Of a stretch of DNA of 64,000 nt, positions 21,882 through 30,604 are shown piece by piece (position 1 is the first letter of the stretch; each line of letters starts with the position of its first letter). The position numbers were made by a program, and so were the translations under genes. The stretch comes from Alternaria dauci. Taxonomy: Eukaryota; Ascomycota; Dothideomycetes; Pleosporales; Pleosporaceae. The stretch is taken from the NCBI RefSeq assembly GCF_042100115.1, contig NC_091280.1, positions 2,418,001 to 2,482,000 on the forward strand, given 5' to 3'. The notes under the pieces are model-generated. The model was not told where the DNA came from. It did not search any database and saw only the letters and a program-made list of their open reading frames with translations.

Positions 21882-23273
21882 ATGACTAAAACACAGGTCA
21901 TCTCTCTTCTTCTGGTGCAGTGCGCCCTCCTGGCATCCGCTGCACCTTATGTATGCCCTCGGCGCTCCTCCGTTTCAACCAGGAGCTTCTCACTGCCCGT
22001 CTTATCCTCTGTCGCTGATGCGCTGACTGTCCGCGCCGACGTTGCAGCACCCGCCGAATATACCACCAACCCAAGTATCGGCGGCAGCGGCTCTGACTTC
22101 GTCGAATCAGCCCACTTCCGCGTTCTTGGTGCATCTACATCAAGCAAAGCTAATAGGACCCTCCAACACCTCGAAGCAGCGCACTCCTGCTTTGTTGAGA
22201 CTCTTGGATGGCGCACTCCGGGCCTGTCGTTCAACACCGGTGGCATTGGCGAGGAGGTCGGGCCCTGGTACAAATTGAACGTGTACAGCAAGCAGGCTTC
22301 TGACTTGCCCGGTGCCGCTGGTGTCCAGGGCACGGACATGGAGGCCGGACTCGCATACCTTGACGTTGTCGATGAGTATCTCGATGTGTCAGATGTTGTG
22401 GTGCATGAGTTCGGCCATTCTATGCATCTGAGTGAGAAGAACTGGATCAACCAAGGCAACACGGGTGCATGGTGGGAGCCGATTGCGAATTACATCGCGG
22501 ATACATATATATCTACGCCAGTCTGCAATGCTGCACGCGCCGCTCATGGGCTCTCTGGCACCGAGAGTGACTCAGTAATCGACCTACGCAAGGTGATCGG
22601 TGACTCTTACCAGGTTCTTGTCGATGGTACTGCGGATGGATCCGCCAATTACTATCAATCCTGGCCGTTTATCGCGTACCTGAACAACAACCCCGACAAC
22701 TATGCCGGCCTCGGCAACGACACCCTGCTCAGGATGATCAGGAAGTACAAGCTCGAATCCAACGAGACTCCTCTTCACACTCTTGAGCGCCTGCTCACAG
22801 AAGCTACGGGTAACATCACGGTCCAACAGGCTGTCGGTCGATACTGGGCACGCATGGCATTCGTCGATATTGGCCACGCTAAGGCTCACGAAGCCTTTGT
22901 TGCGCAGCGCAACGATCTCACCTATGAGAACCTCGATGGAAGCAATGGCGAGTACACGGTCAAACCTGGCCGTGCTCCGCGATACATCGGCGCCAACATC
23001 ATCCCTCTTACACCCACTGGATCATCTGTCGACGTAGCCATTACCTCGCAAGATGAGGGATACATTGCGATGCTTGTCGTGTCGAGCACAAGTGGGGTCA
23101 AGTATACTGATCTCGTGTCTGGAAAGGGCAGCGTTCAGGTCGCTGACGGCGACGAGGTGTCCCTTGTTGTAGCTAAGACACCCGAGATCATTATGTACGA
23201 CGCTTTCAAGATCAGCGACGAGATGAACGAGGGGCTACAGTATAGCGTTCGGATTACAGGTGCTACGGCTTAG
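21882..23273 (+). CDS. Secreted DUF6055-type protein with HEFGH zinc-protease-like motif
   Basis: Single exon, 463 residues. A signal peptide is evident (MTKTQVISLLLVQCALLASA, cleavage likely after the alanines near 20). The body shows ESAHFRVLGAS, GWRTPGLSF, YKLNVY and then VVVHEFGHSMH with HEFGH at residues 175-179, followed by GAWWEPIANYIADTYI (a downstream acidic residue could be a third ligand) and a C-terminal beta-rich part. The pattern fits DUF6055, a secreted family in fungi and bacteria regarded as putative metallopeptidases. No catalytic proof is known to me. Several N-glycosylation sequons (for example NRT, NDT, NIT) fit secretion. Intact and isolated between pseudogenes, it could be an effector or nutritional protease (inference). 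Confidence 0.85.
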   Translation: MTKTQVISLLLVQCALLASAAPYVCPRRSSVSTRSFSLPVLSSVADALTVRADVAAPAEYTTNPSIGGSGSDFVESAHFRVLGASTSSKANRTLQHLEAAHSCFVETLGWRTPGLSFNTGGIGEEVGPWYKLNVYSKQASDLPGAAGVQGTDMEAGLAYLDVVDEYLDVSDVVVHEFGHSMHLSEKNWINQGNTGAWWEPIANYIADTYISTPVCNAARAAHGLSGTESDSVIDLRKVIGDSYQVLVDGTADGSANYYQSWPFIAYLNNNPDNYAGLGNDTLLRMIRKYKLESNETPLHTLERLLTEATGNITVQQAVGRYWARMAFVDIGHAKAHEAFVAQRNDLTYENLDGSNGEYTVKPGRAPRYIGANIIPLTPTGSSVDVAITSQDEGYIAMLVVSSTSGVKYTDLVSGKGSVQVADGDEVSLVVAKTPEIIMYDAFKISDEMNEGLQYSVRITGATA

Positions 23274-23797
23274 ACTACGTATAGATAGAGAGCTAATAAA
23301 AAGAAAGAATCTAAAAACTTTTAGTTCGCAGTCAGGGAGACCTCCATGATTCGAGGGGACATCAGAAGACGAAGACCGTACGCACGCAGCATATTATGCA
23401 GGCGGAAGAGCAGACATGTACAGATGAGTGGTGCAGTTAAGAACAGCTGCCTACGGCCGCTGGCTGATCGCCGTTCGAAGTGGGAGGTGCCAAGGTCAAC
23501 CCGCGTTTGGGCAACCCCCCAGTTTCGCCGCTTGGTCGGATCAAACACCCTCACCGAATCAGAGTCACGGCAAAGAACATTGACCTCAGCTTGTCGCAGT
23601 CTGCTACCTATAGGCAGCACTTTAAAGTGCTGTGCAGCGTTTCGCCCACTTCTCAACTTATTGACTCCGAACAAAGTGAGGTTTTCGGATGCACCCTCGC
23701 GACTAAGCAGCCGTGTTAGGTGCGCCTGGCCTCGCTGCTACCGCACACACCTGCCACGCACATCGATCAGCGTCGCCGCCCACCTACGGCGATTCCG
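23274..23797. other. Intergenic region
   Basis: No gene or repeat recognised. Confidence 0.5.
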
Positions 23798-24785
23798 ATG
23801 CGTCTCCTGGAAATTCACTCCGACGGCGAGTTCGACCTCGTGGAACGCGGAGACGACGACCTGCCCAGATATGCGATCCTCTCCCACACGTGGCTACTAC
23901 GTCAGGGTCAGGAAGTCACGTTCGAAGAGATGAAAAGCCCGGTCGATAGCACGACCAGAGGAAAGCTAGGCTACCAGAAGCTTTTGTTGTGTAGCAGACA
24001 GGCTGTGGCCGATGGGCCTGCAGTTCTTTTGGGCAGACACATGCTGTATTGATAAAGTGAGCAGTGCAGAGCTTTCAGAAGCTATCAACTCTATTTTCGG
24101 CCGGTACCGAAATGCCACTAAGTGTTATGCGTATCTATCTGACGTATCTCTCGATGCTTCCAAATCTGGCGAAGCTGGATACCTTCATCCCCATCTCAAA
24201 GAGAGTCGCTGGTTTACCCGTGGCTGGACTTTGCAAGAGCTGATCGCTCCTGGTGATGTCACAGTCTACGATCACGGATGAAAACGCATCGGCACTAAGA
24301 AAGAGCTCCTCGGACCGCTTCACAACTTTCGAACCTTCATGGGGTTTTCAGACTTGAGGCTCCATCAGTCTGTATGGATACGCGAACGACCACATTCATT
24401 CAAGCCAGTGGAGGCCTTTCCACCTTGGCAATGGAATCTGGAAACGATGACGATGAACCGCTACAAGAGGATTCCAAGCGAGGTTGGCGACGACAAACAA
24501 GTAGGAGCAGTTCTGTTTGAGTCTGGTTCAGGTGTGCAGTTTGTGTTGTGTTTTGCTGTTTCATACAAGATGCAATACATCAAGATCGTACCCAGCGGCT
24601 CAGAGTCTCTGCAAAATATCTGCAGGGACCTTGAAGTTGCGACATCCCATCAGCATCTTTTGAACAGTGTAGCGGTCTATCAAATTTCGCCTGTAACAAT
24701 CACTAGTAGGCAATTTCGTGCGAATTTAGCACGAGAGATTGTAATGGGGGAGGAGGTCTGGGTCATTGATTTTCTATTCATGTGA
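23798..24785 (+). pseudogene. Broken HET-domain gene
   Basis: ATG at 23798 begins MRLLEIHSDGEFDLVERGDD and YAILSHTWLLRQGQEVTFEE, the classical HET start. Near 24016 a one-base shift is needed to continue into LQFFWADTCCIDKVSSAELS, AINSIFGRYRNATKCYAYLS and ESRWFTRGWTLQELIAPGDV. A TGA at 24279 then follows (VYDHG stop KRIGTKKELLGPL, where a Trp is usual). The same frame runs on to 24785 with a HET-type C-terminal part. One frameshift plus one nonsense codon make an intact product unlikely; an intron at the first point is not supported by splice borders. Confidence 0.8.
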
Positions 24786-24929
24786 AAGAGTGATAAACCA
24801 GCTGTATGATAGGAATCAGCATCTGGTCGTAAACGCTTCTAGCGGACTTGAAACCTCTACTTTTGAGCAGCCTTCCAGGCTCGTGGACATATTCTTCCTT
24901 GATTTCGCTTTCACTCACGCCTTCTAATT

Positions 24930-25236
24930 CTTACACGGATCCCTAGGTCACGGACGGGGAATGTGTAGAGGAGGGTTGGGGAGGGCTTGGAGGAGGTGGG
25001 GTTCAGGTTATAGAGATCCGGCGTCGTGAGTAGGGTCAGAAAAGTGCGTTGTTGTGGCGGACGGCGATGTTTTCAATCCATGTGCCGTTGGGGAACTGGT
25101 ATATGAGGGCCATGTTCGGGTTGGATGATGTTGCGAGCAGGGGCAGGACGAGGGCAGAGAGGAGGGCAACAAGGGAGAGCATCGCGAAGGGGGAGGCGAG
25201 GTGACTTCGGGCAGCAGGTACTGGTTTCAAAAGCAT
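24930..25236 (-). pseudogene. Fragment of a secreted SMP-30/gluconolactonase-like protein
   Basis: The minus strand encodes a signal-like LSLVALLSALVLPLL, then MALIYQFPNGTWIENIAVRH and, after a one-base deletion near 25043, LTLLTTPDLYNLNPTSSKPS. This is the N-terminus of a common ascomycete family (YQFPNGTWxENLAVRxNGxxLVT) related to SMP-30 beta-propellers. Only about 95 of more than 300 residues remain. Confidence 0.6.
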
Positions 25237-25550
25237 CCGTGTATCTGCTCAATTATATCAGCCCAGACGAACACCTTTGTACGCGACGCATAGTGACCTC
25301 CATCAACGCGCGATAGTATGGACGAGGGCTTTCGACAATCAAATCTTTGACAGATCAGTCACGCACCGAGAATTTTCGGATGCAGGGGTATATGAGCGCA
25401 AATGACCGGGGACGTATTTGTGAGGGCTCGCATGTTGAAGTTATGTTCGTAAGCTTACGAAGTACGGGAATGGCGTGGGCGTGCGGGAACCGTTCATGAT
25501 GGCGTCGACACGAAGTGGGGCCGCTGAGGTAACTAAGCCTAATATGGATA
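25237..25550. other. Left flank of transposon copy A1
   Basis: Normal-composition unique sequence ending in the TA (25549-25550) that forms the target duplication of A1. Nothing else seen. Confidence 0.5.
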
Positions 25551-27404
25551 ACATGGATAGCAAGCGAGCGGCGCAGGCAAGCGAGCGGCGCACCCCACCA
25601 ACTTTTGCAACTTTAAAGCGATATATCTTAATAACGCGATAATATTATTGCTAGATATTAATATAGTAGACTACTCTATATTAATAGTATCTGCGTTATA
25701 TGTGCGTAAGTTATGCCTAGTCTCCTTATACCTAGTGTAGCGCCTTTAAGCGCGCTAGCTAAGGCCTAATTACGCTCCTCCTTAACGCTTTTTATAAGTA
25801 ATCTACTAGTTAGCCTTATTTTAAGCTAGTATATCCTCTCTAGCGCCCTTTATAAGTACTCTATGCTTCTATATACGCCTTTTAGAGCGCCGCCTACGCG
25901 CTAAGGCTACGCTGTTAGCCTTCTTAAGGCTAGTAATCTAATCGCGTATTAGCTTAGTTAAGAGTATTATTACCTTAGCCCCTTTCTTAAGCTAGTTAAT
26001 AACCTTAATAATTAAAGCTAGTAATAAACTCTTATACTAGCGTACGCGCTTATATATAAGGCTTAACTAAGCCTTAAGCTTACGCGCGTTACTTAGCGTT
26101 TAAGCTACCTAGGGAGCCTCTAGTAGAGCTACTAGAGGAGTAGGTATACGTAGCTATATATCTAGCTTTAATAGAATAGCCTCTAGTTATAGAGGAATAA
26201 GGCCTACGCTATAGAAGGCTAAGTAAATATTAGCTAGCGTAAATACTTAATTAAACGCTGCCTTAAACGCTAGCAGAAACTCTAGCTTAGTAATATAGTT
26301 AATATAGTTATATATAAGGCTCTCTACCTTATAGCTATACACGCGCTTTAATAGTAAGAAGTAGCTAATATTAAGTAGCTATAATAGGTAGGATAAGTGT
26401 AGAGGTATATAGAGTGTATAGATATTATTCTCCTTATAGAGCTCCTAGAACGCTAGAGATTAGTAGCTCTTATAGCTATTAATAATAAGTAGGTAACACG
26501 CGCCTATACTATAAGCCTACGTATAAGCGTTAAAGTGCTTTAGCTACTTAACTCTAAGCTTATTATTTATCTAGCTATTATTACTAACTACGATCGCCTA
26601 GTCGCGTAGGATCTTAGCTTCCTTATACTAGGCTAATAGGTAGTACTAGCTAGCGAAGATAAGGAATAGTAGGACTAACTAGCTAGTAGCGCTAATAGTA
26701 GCGATTAGCGTTACCTACTCGCGATTACCTAGCTAAATACTCTTCTACCTGTCTCTTCTCTCTAATCCTATAATAACTAGCTACGTTATAATCTTACCTA
26801 TTATAAAGCTAGTCTTATTAAAGTTATAAGTATCCTTATTATAGATACTAAGCTTAGCCTTTATCTCTTCTATAAGCTTAAACTACCTCTTTATTAATGT
26901 TACATCCTTATATAGAGCTCTCTACCTATTATACGCTTAGTTAAAACACGTCTAAAGACTATCTATACGCTTAATAAAGTTAGCTAGCTACTTCTACCTA
27001 ACCTAGCTAGCGCCGTGTACAGCTAGTAGCTTATTAGCTATATTACGTACAGCTACGTAGGTAGGCGTAAACCCGCGCTAATCTAGCTAAAGTATATAGC
27101 TAATAATTACCTCCTCTTCTCTCTAGGTAAGCTTCCTTAAGTTAGGCTAGTAATCGCGTCAGGTAGGTATACTAGCGCGTCGGCGGCGGAGCGTTATTTT
27201 AGCTACGTTATAGACTACTACAGCAGTATAGGTACCTTAAATCTAGTACGCATTAATAGATGAGATAGTAAGCTGAATATCTACTTTATTTAATAGTAGT
27301 TGAGTAGCGCTGCGTTAAGCCATTATAGATTAAGATTAGTAAGGTGAGTAAAGTTGGTGGGGTGCGCCGCTCGCTTGCCTGCGCCGCTCGCTTGCCATCC
27401 ATGT
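25551..27404 (-). mobile_element. RIP-degraded pogo/Fot1-type DNA transposon, copy A1
   Basis: 1854 bp bounded by TA on both sides (25549-25550 and 27405-27406). Terminal inverted repeats of about 50 bp begin ACATGGATAGCAAGCGAGCG and contain two tandem copies of GGCAAGCGAGCGGCGCA (one base variation). The minus strand can be read through many stops as a Tc1/mariner-pogo transposase: a CENPB-type HTH region (EEVIINY-like, near 27080), then DTYNF, FIIGKI, GNRE-VTLIA, WAIVVSNN and, further on, INSYKSY at the expected positions of the DDE domain. The interior almost lacks CA and TG dinucleotides and is full of TAA/TAG, the signature of RIP. It is not autonomous, but its termini are well kept. Confidence 0.9.
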
Positions 27405-27456
27405 TAGCTAAGATTTTAGATCTTGCGAAGGTGAAGCCTGACATCTCGAGGATATG

Positions 27457-27479
27457 CACCACCACCACCACCACCACCA
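27457..27479 (+). repeat. (CAC)n microsatellite
   Basis: About eight CAC/ACC units 50 bp to the right of A1. Confidence 0.9.
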
Positions 27480-27707
27480 ACAGCCTTCGACCAAGGCTTT
27501 CTCAGTAACCGAGCAGTGGCGTATACCTTTCGCAACGTTGGTGCGCGCTAGACTATAAACGCGATGACAACGATAAGGAGAATGCGAAGGATGCGCTGAG
27601 GAAGCGGACAACCATCGCATGCACTCGCAACTGCGCCGACCCAACGCTACACGCCTGCAGCCACTGCTCCTCCGCTTCCAATAATGCAACGCTACTTATC
27701 ACCCCAC

Positions 27708-28560
27708 CTAGTTTGTCTTCTTGCCCTTCACTCCCCCCTTCGCTTTCGCAAACGCAAAGGCGTTAATCGTCGCTACAGTACTCTGAAGCAGCAGCAGGCC
27801 TGGAATGACGAGCCAGATAGCGTTCAAGAAGATGAAGTAGCCGTAGTAATAGAACGGCTCCGGTCGTGAGTACGCCGTCTCCCGATAGGCTTCATCAAAG
27901 AACACGGTCGATAGATACAGAATGTCTCCATATATCTGCCCGAAACTGATGATAGATTGCAGTGGGTGGCGAGCAGGGTGGTCAATAGCGATGAAGTAAG
28001 CCGCCAATAGTGACAAGGGCCCCCAGAGAACGGTCGTAACCGTCTCCATGCAGACGGTGAAGGTGTCCGAGGTCAGGTAGCGCGAGTCCGATAGCGCGTA
28101 CTCCTTCCACATCTGGCCGAAAAGACCACGGTCTGCGGCCAGAGTTGCGTGGTTGAACACGAAGTAGCCCTGCAGAGGTACCCGGTGTTAGACGCGAGAA
28201 AGGTTGAAGGACATCTCAGCTTGGACTTACCTCGACAGCGAGGTGGATGTAGCCACAAAGAGCGAACCACATGGCTACAGCAAACTCCTGGCGCGGTAGC
28301 CCCTGGCCGCTGCGTGCGCGCGTCAAGGCATATGCCGCAGGCAGCAGGAAGGCAACGACCAGCGCGGAGAAGTACACCAAGATGACGGGTGAGCTCAGTG
28401 TATTCGCAGCGTAGTCTGCAGACTCGTGTTAGCATGTTCCTTGATTGATGGTCAACTAATTGATTGATCAACCTTTGATGATGGCCCCTACGGGGTAAAA
28501 TGGATGTAGCGCATGCTCGAGCTCATCGGAGGATACGGGTGAGGCGTTGTATCCGGCCAT
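27708..28560 (-). CDS. EBP/EXPERA-type membrane protein (sterol-isomerase-like)
   Basis: Three exons (28560-28473, 28415-28231, 28169-27708) join in phase through introns of 57 and 61 bp to 244 residues. The sequence has four to five hydrophobic segments (VILVYFSALVVAFLLPAAYA, FAVAMWFALCGYIHLAVEGY, ETVTTVLWGPLSLLAAYFI, YFIFLNAIWLVIPGLLLLQS) and the emopamil-binding-protein pattern: His-Leu-x-x-Glu-Gly-Tyr-Phe, LWKEY-like MWKEYALSDSRYL, METVTT and WGPLS, HPLQSIISFGQIYGDILY. EBP enzymes are delta8-delta7 sterol isomerases; related proteins also occur in fungal metabolite clusters. It is divergent from the thioesterase gene across 546 bp and inside the transposon-bracketed cassette, so a role in isomerising or cyclising the polyketide product is plausible (inference). 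Housekeeping sterol isomerisation is the alternative. Confidence 0.85.
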
Positions 28561-28822
28561 CTTGACAGAAAGAATGGTGTTCAGATTCGGATTGCTGGAG
28601 GGGCGCGAAAGGTAAGCATGAAGAATTTGTCAGTGGTAGGACGAAGGAAGGGGTGATGACCTGTTCAAAAGCACGGTCACGTGTTGTTTTGTTAGTCAGC
28701 AGCAACCCAATCAGGACTAGCAGGCTGCAGGTCAGCGGCGTTGCTTCTTTCATTTGGTATTGCAGGCTTGGCTTCGTGTTCAGATGACTGCAGGAGCCAG
28801 AAATCCTGCATCGTAAGATTAA

Positions 28823-28849
28823 CCGTGCCACTGTCGGCCGGTGGCACGG
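28823..28849. promoter_or_regulatory. Perfect inverted repeat in the divergent EBP/thioesterase promoter
   Basis: CCGTGCCAC, a 9-bp spacer (TGTCGGCCG), then GTGGCACGG: perfect 9-bp arms. The spacer contains a CGGCCG-like core. A symmetrical site in the shared 546-bp promoter could bind a Zn2Cys6 regulator (inference). Directly to its right a 10-bp unit (CCCAGCCCGG or near) is repeated three times, 28851-28880. Confidence 0.5.
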
Positions 28850-29106
28850 AGTCAGCCCGGCCCAGCCCGGCCCAGCCCGGTCCCTGGTGCCGCTCTGCCG
28901 TAAGATTCCACCACACACACCTCTTGCACAACCCTAGACTGATAGGTTGCCTGATGACCCTGTCAGCCTTAAGGACGCGCTTACGGCGCCGGGGTCCACC
29001 GTGTTAGCCTATTTACCGTATTCGTCATGTTGAGACTACATCTGAGTGCTATATTTCTAGGCCCTACTGTTGCTTGACACATCAGTTTTTGAACAACCCA
29101 CATACT

Positions 29107-29919
29107 ATGGACCAAAACCCCGAAGTCATCCAGGCCCACGCCGGAGACCATTACACCACCCCCGTCTTCCTCATCCACGATGGCGGCGGTACCACCTTCG
29201 CCTATCACTGCTTGGATCCCCTGGATCGGCCTGTCTATGGCATCTTCAACCCTTATTTTCACACTGGCGAGGGATTCGAAGGTGGCATCTGTGGCATGGC
29301 GCGGCTCTATGCGGGTATCATCAGACTAGCCGCTGTCAACCCTGACTTCCCTGCAGAACGCGATTCCGGTGGGAGGGCGAACATCCTGATTGGAGGGTGG
29401 AGCCTGGGTGGCCTTTTGGCTCTCGAGGTCGCCAAGATCCTGACTGGGGATCGCGGCGTCAGGATCATCGGCGCCTTGATGATGGACAGTATTTATCCAG
29501 TCAATCCACCGTCCATGGTTCGATTGGGCGCCTTGGACGACATGGCAGCCGGAGAAAAGTCCAAGAATGAGCTTCTCACCCTGCAGGCCATGAAAGAGGC
29601 GTTGCGGGTAATCCAGAAGTGGACGCCGCCCGTCTGGGCCGGAACTGAGGTCCGGCCACGGTTCTCGTTGCTGAGAGCCCTTGACGCCATGCCGGCGACA
29701 GGCATCGATGGCGTGCATCCTGCAGATATTCACCGGAGCGACCCCACCCTGGGGTGGAACGCATATGACACGAGTCTATTCACAGACGTTGAGGGCGTGC
29801 CAGGAACACATTTCGAGATGTTCTCATTTCAACACGTTGAGGGACTTTCAAAAGCAGTCAAAAGGTGCCTCGATAGATTGGACCTCTTGTATCGTCTTTC
29901 TCATTACAGGGGCAATTAG
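29107..29919 (+). CDS. Stand-alone thioesterase
   Basis: Single exon; Met at 29107 (MDQNPEVIQAHAGDHYTTPV) gives 270 residues, Met at 29074 gives 281. It is an alpha/beta-hydrolase thioesterase: VFLIHDGGGTTFAYHCLDPL, nucleophile elbow IGGWSLGGLLALEVAK, acid region GALMMDSIYP and C-terminal VPGTHFEMFSF with the catalytic His. This matches the thioesterase domain normally at the end of NRPS/PKS enzymes and the free enzymes that release or edit their products. It is transcribed toward the PKS-NRPS 685 bp away, whose gene lacks any release domain. Release in trans, by hydrolysis or Dieckmann cyclisation as reported for the free thioesterase of the pyranonigrin pathway, is the leading hypothesis. 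No damage seen. Confidence 0.9.
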   Translation: MDQNPEVIQAHAGDHYTTPVFLIHDGGGTTFAYHCLDPLDRPVYGIFNPYFHTGEGFEGGICGMARLYAGIIRLAAVNPDFPAERDSGGRANILIGGWSLGGLLALEVAKILTGDRGVRIIGALMMDSIYPVNPPSMVRLGALDDMAAGEKSKNELLTLQAMKEALRVIQKWTPPVWAGTEVRPRFSLLRALDAMPATGIDGVHPADIHRSDPTLGWNAYDTSLFTDVEGVPGTHFEMFSFQHVEGLSKAVKRCLDRLDLLYRLSHYRGN

Positions 29920-30006
29920 TTCGATCACGAGAGATGAAGCATTCTGGAAACTGTGGATGATCACCACAATGGATACGTTATTCGCACTACATTTGGATCA
30001 TGAATT

Positions 30007-30059
30007 GCACAATTGCTGACTCCACATGGAACATGCAACGCCTTGTATTTCTCCGTGAC
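30007..30059 (+). repeat. Imperfect 53-bp direct repeat, copy 1
   Basis: Begins GCACAATTGCTGACTCC and ends TTGTATTTCTCCGTGAC. It matches 30365-30417 at 44 of 53 positions, without gaps; most differences are transitions. Confidence 0.8.
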
Positions 30060-30364
30060 GCTCTGGCTCAATCATGAACTACCACTGCGATGACACCGCT
30101 ACGTATTACTGTGTTTTGCATATTGCTGACCCTAATTAACGATAAGATCTCTAGGCTTATCTCACTGCTTCAACAATTATTGAATAGGAAGATGTGGATT
30201 GAGCCTTCGCTTACTTTGTGTCATGGGTATAGCCAGATCAGGATGCTTGCTGTAAGCTGTACATCCCACAAAGGAAGGCGTTTGTCACTGACTGAGCCTT
30301 AACTATGCGTCTGCATAAGGCGCGATTATGTGGGCTGACCACGGCATCGGACATCGGTGACCGA

Positions 30365-30417
30365 GCACAATTGCTAACTCTATGTAGATTATGCAACGGC
30401 TTGTATTTCTCCGTAAC
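30365..30417 (+). repeat. Imperfect 53-bp direct repeat, copy 2
   Basis: Begins GCACAATTGCTAACTC and ends TTGTATTTCTCCGTAAC; partner of 30007-30059, upstream of the PKS-NRPS start. Confidence 0.8.
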
Positions 30418-30530
30418 ATGACCGATAATTTTGATCAAGACAGATGTGTAAGAGTGTGACAATAGAAAAGCTATCACATCGCAGTGACCACATGCAACTG
30501 AGCCGCCGATTTCGACTACTGACCATCATT

Positions 30531-30544
30531 CATATTTTATATAG
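30531..30544 (+). promoter_or_regulatory. TATA-like element of the PKS-NRPS gene
   Basis: CATATTTTATATAG lies 60 bp upstream of the ATG at 30605. Confidence 0.45.
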
Positions 30545-30604
30545 TGCCGGTCACCAATACCAAGCACTCTGCTCTTTTCCACTACACTCCCAGTTCTGTA
30601 CAAC

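Larger units (their letters stand above)
29920..30604 (+). other. Thioesterase/PKS-NRPS intergenic region
   Basis: 685 bp without a gene. It holds an imperfect 53-bp direct repeat and a TATA-like site listed separately. Confidence 0.6.

Noticed and set aside
25600..27300. Possibility that the AT-rich block is a centromere-like or isochore segment
   Set aside because: Defined TA borders, inverted termini, equal length with A2 and readable transposase blocks show it is a transposon.
27457..27479. (CAC)n run as poly-His coding or CRISPR-like repeat
   Set aside because: A plain trinucleotide microsatellite in noncoding DNA next to A1; no spacers.
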